From: Verrucomicrobiaceae bacterium
Lineage (GTDB): Bacteria; Verrucomicrobiota; Verrucomicrobiia; Verrucomicrobiales; Verrucomicrobiaceae
Length of the DNA stretch: 64,000 nucleotides
NCBI GenBank assembly: GCA_016713245.1
Contig: JADJPM010000004.1
Span: 1,860,001-1,924,000 of the forward strand
Direction: 5' to 3'
The stretch's first letter is position 1. The number at the start of each line of letters is the position of its first letter. Position numbers and translations under genes: made by a program. Below, in pieces: positions 52,149-61,768 of the stretch. Below the pieces are notes generated by a model. That model saw only the letters and a program-made list of their open reading frames with translations. It was not told where the DNA came from and searched no databases.

Positions 52149-55100
52149 ATGACGTTTCTCACTCGATTCCTGTGGTTCCGCGCCGGGTTGGTCTTCGCCG
52201 CCCTGACGGCCAGCGTGGGCGTGCTCGCCGCTCAGACGCCTCCCTCCGTCCAAACTCTTTCCATCAATGGTGGCTCGGCGCAGCGCTCGATGGTCACATC
52301 CATCGCCCTTACTTTCTCGGACGATGTCGGTGCCAGTCTCGCGGCGGAGGATTTGAACATCACGAACCTCACCTCGAACACCGCCATCACGGGGGCGGTG
52401 CTCGCTTATGACGCACCGACGAGGACGGGCATCTGGACCTTTCCGGCGGAGGCCGGAAAGTCTCTTCCCAATGGCAATTACCACCTCTTCATCCGTCCGG
52501 CCGATGTGGTGGGAGCAGGCGGGCAGTTGGTGCCCAATACCGGGACCACCACCTGGTCCACCAAGCTCTTCCGCTACTTCGGTGACTTTGACGGCGACCG
52601 CGATGTTGATTTCCTCGACACCGCCAAGTTCCGCAAGACCCACAACAAGTCATCCGTCGATCTCGACTTCAATGCCGCCGCTGATGCGGATGGCGATACG
52701 GATGTGGATGCCGATGATCTCGCCGTCTTCCAGCCCAATTACCTCTCCATCCTCTCCGGCGAGCTTCCACCGCCCACCGTGGTGAATCCTCCGGTGCGCA
52801 CCACCCAGCGCACCGTGACACTCAGCGGCACCGCCGCACCGGGCACCCGCGTGGTGATTTCCAATGGCTTCTTCACCTATGAGGGGCTCACCGATGAAAA
52901 TGGAAACTTCTCTATTGTCGTCGGCCTCCTCACGGACCGCATCAATTACCTCTTCGTCGGTGGCGAGGGGCTCACCACGGCTGATCCCAGCAAGCTCGTT
53001 CCTGTCACCATCACGCAGGACTCGATGCCTCCGTTTGTTCACATCGACTTTCCGGTGGATCACGTCACGCTGGCCCTTCCATCCGTCACCGTCACCGGGC
53101 GGGTGGGGGATACCTTGAGCGGCTTCACCGGCATGTCGGTTCAGGTCAATGGCCTCACCGCCAATGTCACCGCCGGCATCGGCCCGAATGGCACTTACGA
53201 GGCCAAGGACGTGCCGCTGGTCATGGGGGAGAACATCATCACCGTCACCGCCCGTGACATCCTCGGCACGGCGGTCAGCAAATTCATCACCGTCAACCGC
53301 ATCGCCACCGCGCAGATCGAGGTGATCTCTGGCAATGACCAGTCTGTTGTCCGGAACACCGAACTTCCGCAGCCTCTCGTTGTCCGGGTCAAGGACACGA
53401 ACGGCCTGCCATTCGCCGACAAGATTGTCAATTTCGAGGTCAAGCGCAGCGATGGTCGCGTGAATGCCACGCAGGGCATGACCCTGACCGAGGAAACCAT
53501 GATGGCGCAGAGCCGCACCAATGCGCAGGGCTTGGCCCAGGTGTTCTGGCGGCTGGGATCGGACGCTGGAAAGAGCAACAACATCCTCACCGCCACCAGC
53601 GCGGGCATTCCTGGCGAGGCCATGTTCCGCGCCTCCGCCCTCTGCCGCCCGGCCACCCAGATCAATGTCGGCATGGGGAACAATCAAGTGGGCGAGGCGG
53701 GAGCGATCGCCCCGCTTCCCCTCACTGCTTGGGTCAGTGATGATCTCAATGGCTGCGAAAACATCCCCGTCACCTTCACCGTCACCAGTGGTGATGCCAC
53801 CGTCAATGGTGGCCCCAGTGTCACGCTCAATACGGACAGCTCCGGCCATATCGATGCCATCCTCAAATTTGGCCCCACGGGCGGCCCCGTCACGGTGGAG
53901 GCCACTCATGCTGGCAATCAAGGCGTGCCCGCGGTGTTTATTTCCAGGGCCTTGGTGCGCACCCCCGGTGCACCCACGATTTTCAAAGCCGTCGTGCAGG
54001 ACAACACCGGCAAAGCCATCGGCGGAGCCACCTGCACCCTCAGCATCAATGGCATCAAACTTCCCGCCGTGATCAGCGCCGATGACGGCACCTTCACCGT
54101 GCCGAATGTGAATCCCGGCGTCGGCTTTATCCAGATCGACGGACGCACCGCCACCAAGCTCGGCGGCCAGACCTTTACCCAGGTGGGCCGTTACCCCAGC
54201 CTCGTCTATCGCGTGAACATTGTGCCTAATGCCGAGAACGCCCTGCCAGTTACGGTTTATCTGCCCACGCTCAATCCCGCCAATGAACGCGCCTTCGATG
54301 GCACCCAGGATTTGGAGCTGACCATCCAGGGCATCGCCGGACTCAAGATGCGCATCAAAGCCGGTTCCATGACCCTCTCCAATGGCACCAAGCCCACTCC
54401 AGGCACGCCCGTCACCGTCAGCCTCAACCAAGTCCATGCCGACAACATCCCCATGCCGATCCAAGATGGCGTGGCGCCGCTCCTCACTTGGACTCTCCAA
54501 CCGCCCAGCGCGAAGTTCAATCCGCCCGTGGAGATCGAGTATCCCAACATGACTGGCCTCGCTCCTGGGGCGGCCACGAACTTCTTAAGCTACAACCATG
54601 ACATTGAGCGGTTTGAGGTAGTTGCTTCAGCGACAGTTTCTTCGGATGGTTCAGTTATCAAGACAGATACAGGCACGGGTTTAACGTCATCTGGCTGGGG
54701 ATGCAACTGTCCGCCATATGCTTCGGTGGGTGAATGCGCCAATTGTGGTGTCCAAATCTTGTCCCAGCCCAAAAATGTTTGTTTGGGTGAGAACGTGACA
54801 ATTTCTGCATTAGGCACACCTTCAGGAGGCACATTCTATTGGAGTGGAGGTGGTAGCCCGTCCACTGGAACGCAATCGAGTTTCACCACTAAATTTGAAA
54901 GTGCGGGTTCTCATGTCGTTTCTGTAAACTATTACTGCGAAAAAGGACAAGCCACGGACAGCGTGCTCGTTTCCGTGGATGACTTAAAGATAACTGACCC
55001 GGTAAATAATCCAAGCCCAAGTAATTCAACGTGGAGGTCGAACTTTTCGTTCTTAGGGAATCAAGCTTCAAAGATCAAGGCCAAAACCAATTGCCCTTCA

Positions 55101-55817
55101 CCGGACATAGAGTGGGAGGTAGCGGTCCTGAGTCCCGGAGAAGCTTCCGTTTCGCCAGCAACGGGCAAAGGGGCAGAATTCGAATTTGCGGTGGCACTCG
55201 ATGCAGATGCCTGCGTGCCTCTCGTCAATGGAACCAGACAATCGGGGGGGAGTCGGGCTGCTAGCACTGCCATTTCTCTCAGCATAACAGCAAAGTATAA
55301 GGGAGTTACTGCGACGAGCATAATAACTCAGGACGAACGAGACGTTATTCGACAGGAGTACTCCAATCATGGACTCGGCATTCCGGCCCGAAGTGCATTT
55401 AACACACCTGTTAATACCGCTCACTTCAGTGGTAGTGACTTCAACACGACTCCATATTCGATCGTGCTAGGAACTCCGTGGAATTTGGCCGAGACGGTCC
55501 GATCTAACTATAATCGAATCATAAAGGAACGAACGGGCAGTCCAACAGACACTAACTACGGTCTCGGGGTGAATAGTGGATGGCGGAACCCTGAATACAA
55601 TGAGGCTGTTAATGGGGTCTGTAATAGCAATCATCAACTTGGTGACGCTATTGATATGACAATAGCAAACCAGTCGATTACCATAGGTTCGGTAACTCTT
55701 TCTTCTTCCGATTTGTGGGCTATTCTTAGGGAGGCTAGCGGTGGTATTTGTGAGCGTAGGAGCTCGCAGGTGCCATGCGATGACCCAACGATTACTCATG
55801 TCCATGTGGGAGGCTAA
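52149..55817 (+). CDS. Large secreted scaffold with dockerin-like, Ig-like domains and C-terminal M15 peptidase
   Basis: A 1222-residue exported protein, ATG 52149, signal ending VLAAQ-TPP. In order: Ig-like (about 30-140), dockerin-type calcium repeats (FGDFDGDRDVDFLDTAKF and DADGDTDVDADDLAVF, about 145-200), Ig-like domains (210-385), Big_1-like domains (390-600), carboxypeptidase-regulatory-like (607-684), a ZU5-like region (694-845), the junction SSGWGCNCPPY, a PKD-like domain, and a C-terminal M15-type zinc peptidase (from about 1087) with SNHQLGDAID (fits SxHxxGxAxD) and the terminal HVHVGG. From nt 54590 onward the coding DNA becomes markedly richer in A/T. M15 enzymes cut peptidoglycan peptides. 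The tip appears to have been exchanged. Confidence 0.82.
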   Translation: MTFLTRFLWFRAGLVFAALTASVGVLAAQTPPSVQTLSINGGSAQRSMVTSIALTFSDDVGASLAAEDLNITNLTSNTAITGAVLAYDAPTRTGIWTFPAEAGKSLPNGNYHLFIRPADVVGAGGQLVPNTGTTTWSTKLFRYFGDFDGDRDVDFLDTAKFRKTHNKSSVDLDFNAAADADGDTDVDADDLAVFQPNYLSILSGELPPPTVVNPPVRTTQRTVTLSGTAAPGTRVVISNGFFTYEGLTDENGNFSIVVGLLTDRINYLFVGGEGLTTADPSKLVPVTITQDSMPPFVHIDFPVDHVTLALPSVTVTGRVGDTLSGFTGMSVQVNGLTANVTAGIGPNGTYEAKDVPLVMGENIITVTARDILGTAVSKFITVNRIATAQIEVISGNDQSVVRNTELPQPLVVRVKDTNGLPFADKIVNFEVKRSDGRVNATQGMTLTEETMMAQSRTNAQGLAQVFWRLGSDAGKSNNILTATSAGIPGEAMFRASALCRPATQINVGMGNNQVGEAGAIAPLPLTAWVSDDLNGCENIPVTFTVTSGDATVNGGPSVTLNTDSSGHIDAILKFGPTGGPVTVEATHAGNQGVPAVFISRALVRTPGAPTIFKAVVQDNTGKAIGGATCTLSINGIKLPAVISADDGTFTVPNVNPGVGFIQIDGRTATKLGGQTFTQVGRYPSLVYRVNIVPNAENALPVTVYLPTLNPANERAFDGTQDLELTIQGIAGLKMRIKAGSMTLSNGTKPTPGTPVTVSLNQVHADNIPMPIQDGVAPLLTWTLQPPSAKFNPPVEIEYPNMTGLAPGAATNFLSYNHDIERFEVVASATVSSDGSVIKTDTGTGLTSSGWGCNCPPYASVGECANCGVQILSQPKNVCLGENVTISALGTPSGGTFYWSGGGSPSTGTQSSFTTKFESAGSHVVSVNYYCEKGQATDSVLVSVDDLKITDPVNNPSPSNSTWRSNFSFLGNQASKIKAKTNCPSPDIEWEVAVLSPGEASVSPATGKGAEFEFAVALDADACVPLVNGTRQSGGSRAASTAISLSITAKYKGVTATSIITQDERDVIRQEYSNHGLGIPARSAFNTPVNTAHFSGSDFNTTPYSIVLGTPWNLAETVRSNYNRIIKERTGSPTDTNYGLGVNSGWRNPEYNEAVNGVCNSNHQLGDAIDMTIANQSITIGSVTLSSSDLWAILREASGGICERRSSQVPCDDPTITHVHVGG

Positions 55818-56770
55818 CAACATGAACCCATTTATCCTAATTCTTTGCGTTGCTTTGGTGCTTGGGCTTACAACTTCCAATGCCAATCCTATTCAACTTT
55901 CAGTCGAGAAGAGAATAATGGCTGTGCAACTGTTGTCAGATTCACAATCGGAGACATCAGATACTGCGAGGAGAGCCAAGTTGGAGAAATCAAAATCGAT
56001 TCTAGTAGAGGCTTCACTCCTCAATCCGAAAGATCCAGAAATTCGAGCCATGATAATTGATGTTCGGTATCATTTGATGCTTATCGACTCAGATTGTTGT
56101 TCAGGTTCAGCTAAGGAACGGCAAGAAATATTAGCTTATTCAACAGAAATGCTTCAGCTTTTCCCGAACAGCCCAGAGATCTCATATGTTTCTTCAAAAG
56201 TGAGCCCGTTGTTAGAGCGTATCGAATTACTGCGAAGAACATTGCAACTCAGTCCTGAACATAATGATGCCCAATTTGATTTGTCGGCCTGCTTAATCGA
56301 GTCCGGTAGTGCCAAATCGCTGAATGAGGCAGCAGAAATCGCTGTCGATGTGATTAAGCGAAGTATTCCACCGGAGGAAGCTATCCAAATTGGGCAATAT
56401 TATTCAAGCAAGCTCCGTTCAGCGGCAAAATTTAATGACATTCTCGAGGCAATCGAGTCACGAAAGGCCGAACTAGATGATTTGCGGTCTAAAAAATCAA
56501 CAAGTTCACTAAAAAAATGAAAACACTATATGTTTTTCTTAGTTTTTTGGTTTCAATCACGCTTCATGCGAACCGATTGGACTCTCAATGGAAATTGTCC
56601 ATAGCGGGGCAAGCAGTTCAACCGAGTTCTAACGGCACTTTTCGGATAACAAACATCACAACGCCGGATCGTTTCGGCACTTCTGGGTCGGGTTCTGCCC
56701 CTGATTTCATTTCTGACGATTTCGTGCGCCTAACTGGCTACAAGATCAGTTCGAGTGGCGCAACTCGCTA
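54590..56770 (+). other. Low-GC segment spanning three genes
   Basis: Visible by eye as a switch from GC-rich third positions to A/T-rich ones near 54590, and back near 56770. It covers the last third of the scaffold gene, all of the gene at 55822, and the first 80 codons of the IgGFc-binding-domain gene. This suggests a transferred or recombined block. Confidence 0.65.
55822..56520 (+). CDS. Small exported helical protein after the peptidase scaffold
   Basis: A 232-residue protein. ATG 55822 begins a signal peptide (MNPFILILCVALVLGLTTSNA); it starts 4 nt after the scaffold stop. The rest is helical with a TPR-like pattern (KSILVEASLLNPKDPEIRAM; RTLQLSPEHNDAQFDLSACL). It lies wholly in the low-GC block and its stop overlaps the next start as ATGA (56517-56520). 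I do not recognise a family. Position, export signal and composition fit a periplasmic immunity protein for the peptidase tip, but that is a guess. Confidence 0.7.
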   Translation: MNPFILILCVALVLGLTTSNANPIQLSVEKRIMAVQLLSDSQSETSDTARRAKLEKSKSILVEASLLNPKDPEIRAMIIDVRYHLMLIDSDCCSGSAKERQEILAYSTEMLQLFPNSPEISYVSSKVSPLLERIELLRRTLQLSPEHNDAQFDLSACLIESGSAKSLNEAAEIAVDVIKRSIPPEEAIQIGQYYSSKLRSAAKFNDILEAIESRKAELDDLRSKKSTSSLKK

Positions 56771-58628
56771 TGTATGGTCTCAGCCCTTTCAGATTCGCAA
56801 CCGAGAAACTTTCATCATCGCCGATTCCGACCTCACTTTCTCCGATACCCCCCTCATCGAGCCTGAATTTGTGCGAGTGACCGCTCCCAAGGTGCTGCTT
56901 CGCACGGTCGATGAAACGACGCAGTTGACGACAACGGCCATCTTCCCGGACCTCACACCGGATCTGGCGGACAACCCGACGGAGGACATTACGCCGCGCT
57001 CCAAGTACACGGTCTATCGCAGTAGCAACCCCTCCGTCCTTAATATCGGCATCGACGGTCTCGTGACCGCCCGCGGCAATGGCAAGGCCATCATCACCGC
57101 CGTGAACTCCATGGTCTCCGGTTCCCTGGAGATGGAGGTGGACACCACCGTGTTCACCACCGTGGAAGGTATCGTGCGTTACTCCGACCAAACCCCCGTG
57201 GTCGGAGCCACCGTGACAGCGAAAGGAAGGACAACCACAACCGACCCTCTCGGCAAGTTCACCCTCGCGGACGTGTCCTCCGGTCTCAACGGCGTCATCG
57301 ACGTGGTCGTCAATGGCCCCCCCACCGTCAGCCGCACCGTCAAAACTATCCCCAACGGCATCTCCGACGCCGGCATCATCCTCCTGGGTGCCATCTCCAA
57401 CCAAGGGAATGAGTTCATTGTGTTGTTTCAACGAAACCACGATGGAAGTCCAATACAAACCCTGTTCGCTACATCCTCGGAGGCAGCCTTTGGAACGATT
57501 GAAGGACCGGGCTTTGCGAATTCGGTTAGCTTTCAGATTCCAGCGAGTGGCGTAGCCACCCAAGTCATTCCCAACACCATGCAATTGTTGGCGTTTGATG
57601 GCGTGGAGAACAAAGGGATTCGGGTGGTGGCTGACAGGCCGTTTCAACTCTACGGCTTGAGTCAAAAATCCGCCACGACGGACGCCTACACCGCCATCCC
57701 TGTGGAAGCACTCGGGAGCCGATACCGGGTGCTGAGCTACCCGGCCCTTAGTTCTGGACCGGACACAGCAAGCCAGTTCGCCTTTGTTGCCACTCAGGAT
57801 AATACCTCGGTGACAATCACTCCATCGGTCACCGTGGGATCCCGCACGGCTGGTGCGCCTTACACGGTCGCTTTGAACCGGCTTCAAACATATCAACTCC
57901 AAACCAATGTCACGGGCCGAGACCTTACCGGAACGCTGATCGTTGCAGACAAGCCCGTTGCGATGTTTTCTGGACACAGTTGTGGCAACGTGCCGTCGGG
58001 CACATCGGCTTGTGACCACATGATTGAGCAGTTGCCTTCAACAGACACCTGGGGCACGAGTTTCGTCACTGTGTCGCTCGCCAGCCGCACTGGTGGAGAC
58101 ATCATCCGAGTCATGGCCGATCAGGATAACACAGCTATTCAGGTTACGGGTGGAACCACGATTAGTCGCACTCTGAACGCCGGCCAATTCCACGAGTTTC
58201 TTGGACCCAACATCAATTTGATCGAAAGTGACAAGCCGGTGCTAGTCGCCCAGTATTCACGTGGGCAATCTGCCGATGGCCGCACAGGCGATCCATTCAT
58301 GATGCTTATCCCACCAGCGGGGCAATTCTTGAAGTCGTATATCTTTACCACGCCCGTCGGTAACGCCATCACCAATCACTTCGTCAACGTAGTCGCCAAG
58401 ACAGACGATGTGACGGCTGGCGCAGTACTGCTTGACGGCGTGGCGGTGCCCTCAGCAAGCTTTACCGCTGTCCCTGGAACAGAGTTTTCAGCAGCTAGGC
58501 TGACAATCACAGCTGGAGATCACGCCATCTCCTCCCCCCAGCCTTTGGGCATTTATGTTTACGGTTTCGGCAGCTTCGATTCTTACGGCTACCCTGGCGG
58601 GCTGGGCTTGGAGCGACTGAGACCGTGA
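56517..58628 (+). CDS. Exported protein with Ig-like and IgGFc-binding domains
   Basis: A 703-residue protein with a short signal sequence (MKTLYVFLSFLVSITLHA). Residues about 115-210 contain a Big_2-like Ig domain (VYRSSNPSVLNIGIDGLVTARGN), then a carboxypeptidase-regulatory-like unit (EGIVRYSDQTPVVGATVTAKG). The C-terminal 400 residues match the IgGFc-binding N-terminal domain: WGTSFVTVSLASRTGGDII, SDKPVLVAQYSRG, GDPFMMLIPP. In animals that domain occurs in FCGBP mucin-like proteins; in bacteria its ligand is unknown, and surface adhesion is usually suggested. The first 80 codons are A/T-rich. Confidence 0.85.
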   Translation: MKTLYVFLSFLVSITLHANRLDSQWKLSIAGQAVQPSSNGTFRITNITTPDRFGTSGSGSAPDFISDDFVRLTGYKISSSGATRYVWSQPFQIRNRETFIIADSDLTFSDTPLIEPEFVRVTAPKVLLRTVDETTQLTTTAIFPDLTPDLADNPTEDITPRSKYTVYRSSNPSVLNIGIDGLVTARGNGKAIITAVNSMVSGSLEMEVDTTVFTTVEGIVRYSDQTPVVGATVTAKGRTTTTDPLGKFTLADVSSGLNGVIDVVVNGPPTVSRTVKTIPNGISDAGIILLGAISNQGNEFIVLFQRNHDGSPIQTLFATSSEAAFGTIEGPGFANSVSFQIPASGVATQVIPNTMQLLAFDGVENKGIRVVADRPFQLYGLSQKSATTDAYTAIPVEALGSRYRVLSYPALSSGPDTASQFAFVATQDNTSVTITPSVTVGSRTAGAPYTVALNRLQTYQLQTNVTGRDLTGTLIVADKPVAMFSGHSCGNVPSGTSACDHMIEQLPSTDTWGTSFVTVSLASRTGGDIIRVMADQDNTAIQVTGGTTISRTLNAGQFHEFLGPNINLIESDKPVLVAQYSRGQSADGRTGDPFMMLIPPAGQFLKSYIFTTPVGNAITNHFVNVVAKTDDVTAGAVLLDGVAVPSASFTAVPGTEFSAARLTITAGDHAISSPQPLGIYVYGFGSFDSYGYPGGLGLERLRP

Positions 58629-58637
58629 TCTACCTCC

Positions 58638-60690
58638 GTGCTAATCTCCAACACCAGCTTATATCTGTTCCGGTTGATCATCGGTCTCATGATCGCCACG
58701 GGGAGTATTCACGCGCAGCATTCCATCGCCCGGACATGGAATGAGGAGATCCTTGCGGCCATCCGCATCGACACGCCGAATCCTCCGGTTCACGCGCGGA
58801 ATCTGTTTCATTTGGCCGTCTGCATGTACGACGCCTGGGCGGCCTATGACACGGTGGCCATCGGCTACATTCACCACGAACGTCGCACGGCGACCGACAT
58901 CGCTGCCGCCCGCCGGGAGGCGATCAGCTACGCGGCCTACCGGCTGCTGCGTTCTCGCTATGCCGTTTCCGCCAATGCGGCGACCACCACCACGGCGCTG
59001 CTGAGCCGCATGGCGGCACTCGGTTACAACACCACGATCACCACCACCCTCGGTAACACTCCGGCAGCGGTGGGAAACCGGATCGCCGCCACCATCATGG
59101 GATGGGGAAATGTGGACGGCTCCAATCAAGCCGGCGGCTATACGGACCCGCTCTACACGAACCCACAGCCAGTCATGGTTGTGCTCCAGGCTGGAGTGGT
59201 TCAGGGCGGCATCCCTGCCGGAACGAGCCCCCTGCGCTGGCAGCCATTGGCCTTTGATGTGGCTTTGACTCAAAACGGTCTGGAGGCAGATAAGATCCAG
59301 AAATATGTCGGAGTGACTTGGCTCAATACGACTCCTTTCGCTCATTCGCGGAGCGACCCAGCGGCCCCCTGGATCGACGCTGGTGGGCCGACCTTACTAG
59401 GCGGTGTCCAAGATGCCGTGTGCAAGGCGGAGATTCTCGATCTACTCCGCCATAGCAGCAAGCTTAACAGTCCTACGATGATCGACATTTCACCCGGTGC
59501 GGTGGGCAATAATCCGCTGGGAACCAATGCAGGCACTGGTCATACGGCCAATCCCCTCCACCGGGCTGCCATACCCTTCAAATCTTGTTCCAACAGGTGA
59601 CTTCGCCCGGGTGTTGGCAGAGTTCTGGGCCGATGGGCCGAATTCGGAAACTCCTCCGGGCCACTGGCACGCCCTGGCAAATCAAGTCGCTGACCATCCG
59701 CAAACAGTGAAGCGAATCGGAGGAGTGGGCCCCGTTGTTGACGCGCTGGAATGGGACGTGAAAACCTATTTCGCTCTCAGCGCGGCGACGCACGATGCGG
59801 CCTGTGCCGCGTGGTCACTCAAGCGCTACTATGAAGGGGTAAGACCCATCACGCTTATTCGCTACATGGGGAGCAAAGGGCAGTCATCTGACCCGCTTGG
59901 GCCGTCATACCACCCAGAGGGGCTGCCGTTGGAGGCAGGTGTGGTGGAAGTGATCACCTCGTCCACGGCTAGTGTCGGAGGCCGTCATCACGGGGTGGGT
60001 TCTGTGGGGGACATTGTCGTTTATTCCTGGCCAGGAGAACCAGCTAATCCAGCTACCCAGACATCAAACGTCCGCTGGATCAAAGCCAGAGACTGGGTGC
60101 CCTATCAGCGCAAGACATTCAATACACCTGCCTTCCCGGGCTATGTATCCGGTCACAGCACTTTCAGCCGTGCGGCTGCAGAGGTGCTAGCAGCCATCAC
60201 TGGATCTTCTTTCTTTCCAGGAGGCCTGGGAACGTTCACCGCTAACGCGAACTCCTATCTCGTTTTTGAACGAGGTCCGAGCCAGAACGTGGCCTTGCAG
60301 TGGGCGACTTACTTCGATGCCGCCGATCAAGCTGGGCAGTCACGTCTCTGGGGAGGAATCCATGTGCAAGAGGATGATTTCACAGGGCGGACCGTAGGCT
60401 CACAAACCGGAATCCAAGCATGGATTTTGGCAAATAAGTATTGGGATGCCTCCATTATCCAAGAGTCTATATCTCCCATGTTTTCCTTTGAACCTGGAAA
60501 TCAGGTCAAGGTCCAGTGGGAGTGCCGACGAGGCTTGTATTACAAAATCCAATCATCCCCCGATCTACTGAACTGGTCAGATGCCTCTTTTAGTTCAAGA
60601 GCTGCCAATACAGCAGCAGCTTGGCTCGGAACAATGCCATCAACGACAGGCCATTTTTACCGTGTCTTCTTTTCTCCAACCTCTCAATAA
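58638..60690 (+). pseudogene. Vanadium-dependent haloperoxidase-like gene split by one frameshift
   Basis: Two overlapping frames make one protein. The first (from GTG 58638) has a signal peptide and the ARTWNEEILAAIRIDTPNPP and LAVCMYDAWAAYD segments; the second carries the core GHSTFSRAAAEVL, WGGIHVQEDD and PSYHPEGL. Both belong to the vanadium haloperoxidase/PAP2-like fold. Deleting one C from the C4 run at 59553-59556 joins them as GHTANPSTGLPYPSNLVPTGDF-like sequence with no gap (shown here in two parts: GHTANP, STGLPYPSN). The C-terminus adds a YYKIQSSPDLLNW module. Either a recent mutation or a sequence error. These enzymes oxidise halides with peroxide. Confidence 0.82.
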
Positions 60691-60706
60691 CACGCTCCCA
60701 GTTCCT

Positions 60707-61765
60707 ATGAAGAGTTTCTCATTAGTCGTCTTTTCACTGCTCTGTGCATCCCCATCAATCCTTGCCGCGGATGAATTAGCGGTCGAGCCGGATAGGCCTC
60801 GCTGGCGGTTTGGGGCTTCCTACGCACCGATGATAGGCATGCGGACAGAGTTCGCTGGCTTTGGCAGCTTCCAAAATCTCTTTCCATTACCCGCCCTTGG
60901 TCCGGCAACCAACTACACTTACACAAATGGTTCCGTGTTGGTTGATTCAACGGGAAACTTTGGGGGGCTGACGACTAACTGGTCCTATACCAACAACTCG
61001 CAGTACAACCCAGCCGGAACTGGTAGCATCAACTACACTGCGCTCGGGGCAAACCTCAACAATGGTGGACATGCCTCCGATGACAACATCGCCGCTGCCG
61101 CTGGCTTCGAATTTTTCGGTTACCTAGACATTGGGAACCTGACTGTTCCGGTGCTCAAAAAAAATGCCAATTGGGGGCTGCGTACTGGTTTTCATTATGC
61201 ACGAGTCGATACCACAAATCGTGATTCGATCTCCGCTGGTATTGCCTCGATCAATGATTCCTTTGACCTGGGAGGTGCAATTCCACCGCTTGCTCCGTAT
61301 CCAGGCTTCTTTACCGGACCGGCTTCTCTGCTCAGCGATACTCCCACACGCACCATTGGCGTTACGAACGCGATCATCAGCGGATCTAGGAGCTTGGATG
61401 TGCATTTAGCTGTCTCCAGCGTGGGTGGGTTCCTTGAGTTTCCTCTGCATCCGAAGGTGAAATTGTCTGTTGAGGGTGGGCTGATACTCGCGATCGCCTC
61501 TGGAACCTATAGTTATACCAGCACAGTGAGCGTTCCCGGAAGTGGAACCCAAACCAGCCAAGGCAGTGCTTCTCAAACCAAACTGCTCCCAGGGGTGTAC
61601 ACCGGGCTCGCACTCTCCTACGAGATCACTGAAAAGCTGGCACTTCAAACATCTGCTCGTTACCAATTCATGCGGCAGTTTGAACTCAACGCGAATGGCT
61701 CCACCGCCGCTTTAAACTTTGATTCTGCCTTCGTTTTATCATTGGGGATGATTTGGAAATTCTAA
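60707..61765 (+). CDS. Outer-membrane beta-barrel protein
   Basis: A 352-residue protein. Start ATG 60707 gives a signal peptide ending ILA-ADELAV. The rest alternates polar and hydrophobic residues in beta-strand style with Gly/Asn/Thr-rich loops, and ends with SLGMIWKF, a C-terminal Phe typical of barrels recognised by BamA. It lies 16 nt after the haloperoxidase-like gene. Pore or receptor function cannot be told from the sequence. It converges on the FAD oxidoreductase gene with 3 nt between stops. Confidence 0.82.
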   Translation: MKSFSLVVFSLLCASPSILAADELAVEPDRPRWRFGASYAPMIGMRTEFAGFGSFQNLFPLPALGPATNYTYTNGSVLVDSTGNFGGLTTNWSYTNNSQYNPAGTGSINYTALGANLNNGGHASDDNIAAAAGFEFFGYLDIGNLTVPVLKKNANWGLRTGFHYARVDTTNRDSISAGIASINDSFDLGGAIPPLAPYPGFFTGPASLLSDTPTRTIGVTNAIISGSRSLDVHLAVSSVGGFLEFPLHPKVKLSVEGGLILAIASGTYSYTSTVSVPGSGTQTSQGSASQTKLLPGVYTGLALSYEITEKLALQTSARYQFMRQFELNANGSTAALNFDSAFVLSLGMIWKF

Positions 61766-61768
61766 TGC

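Noticed and set aside
52650..54500. Minus-strand frame of 616 codons opposite the scaffold gene
   Set aside because: Ends exactly where GC content falls, as expected for a composition-driven shadow.
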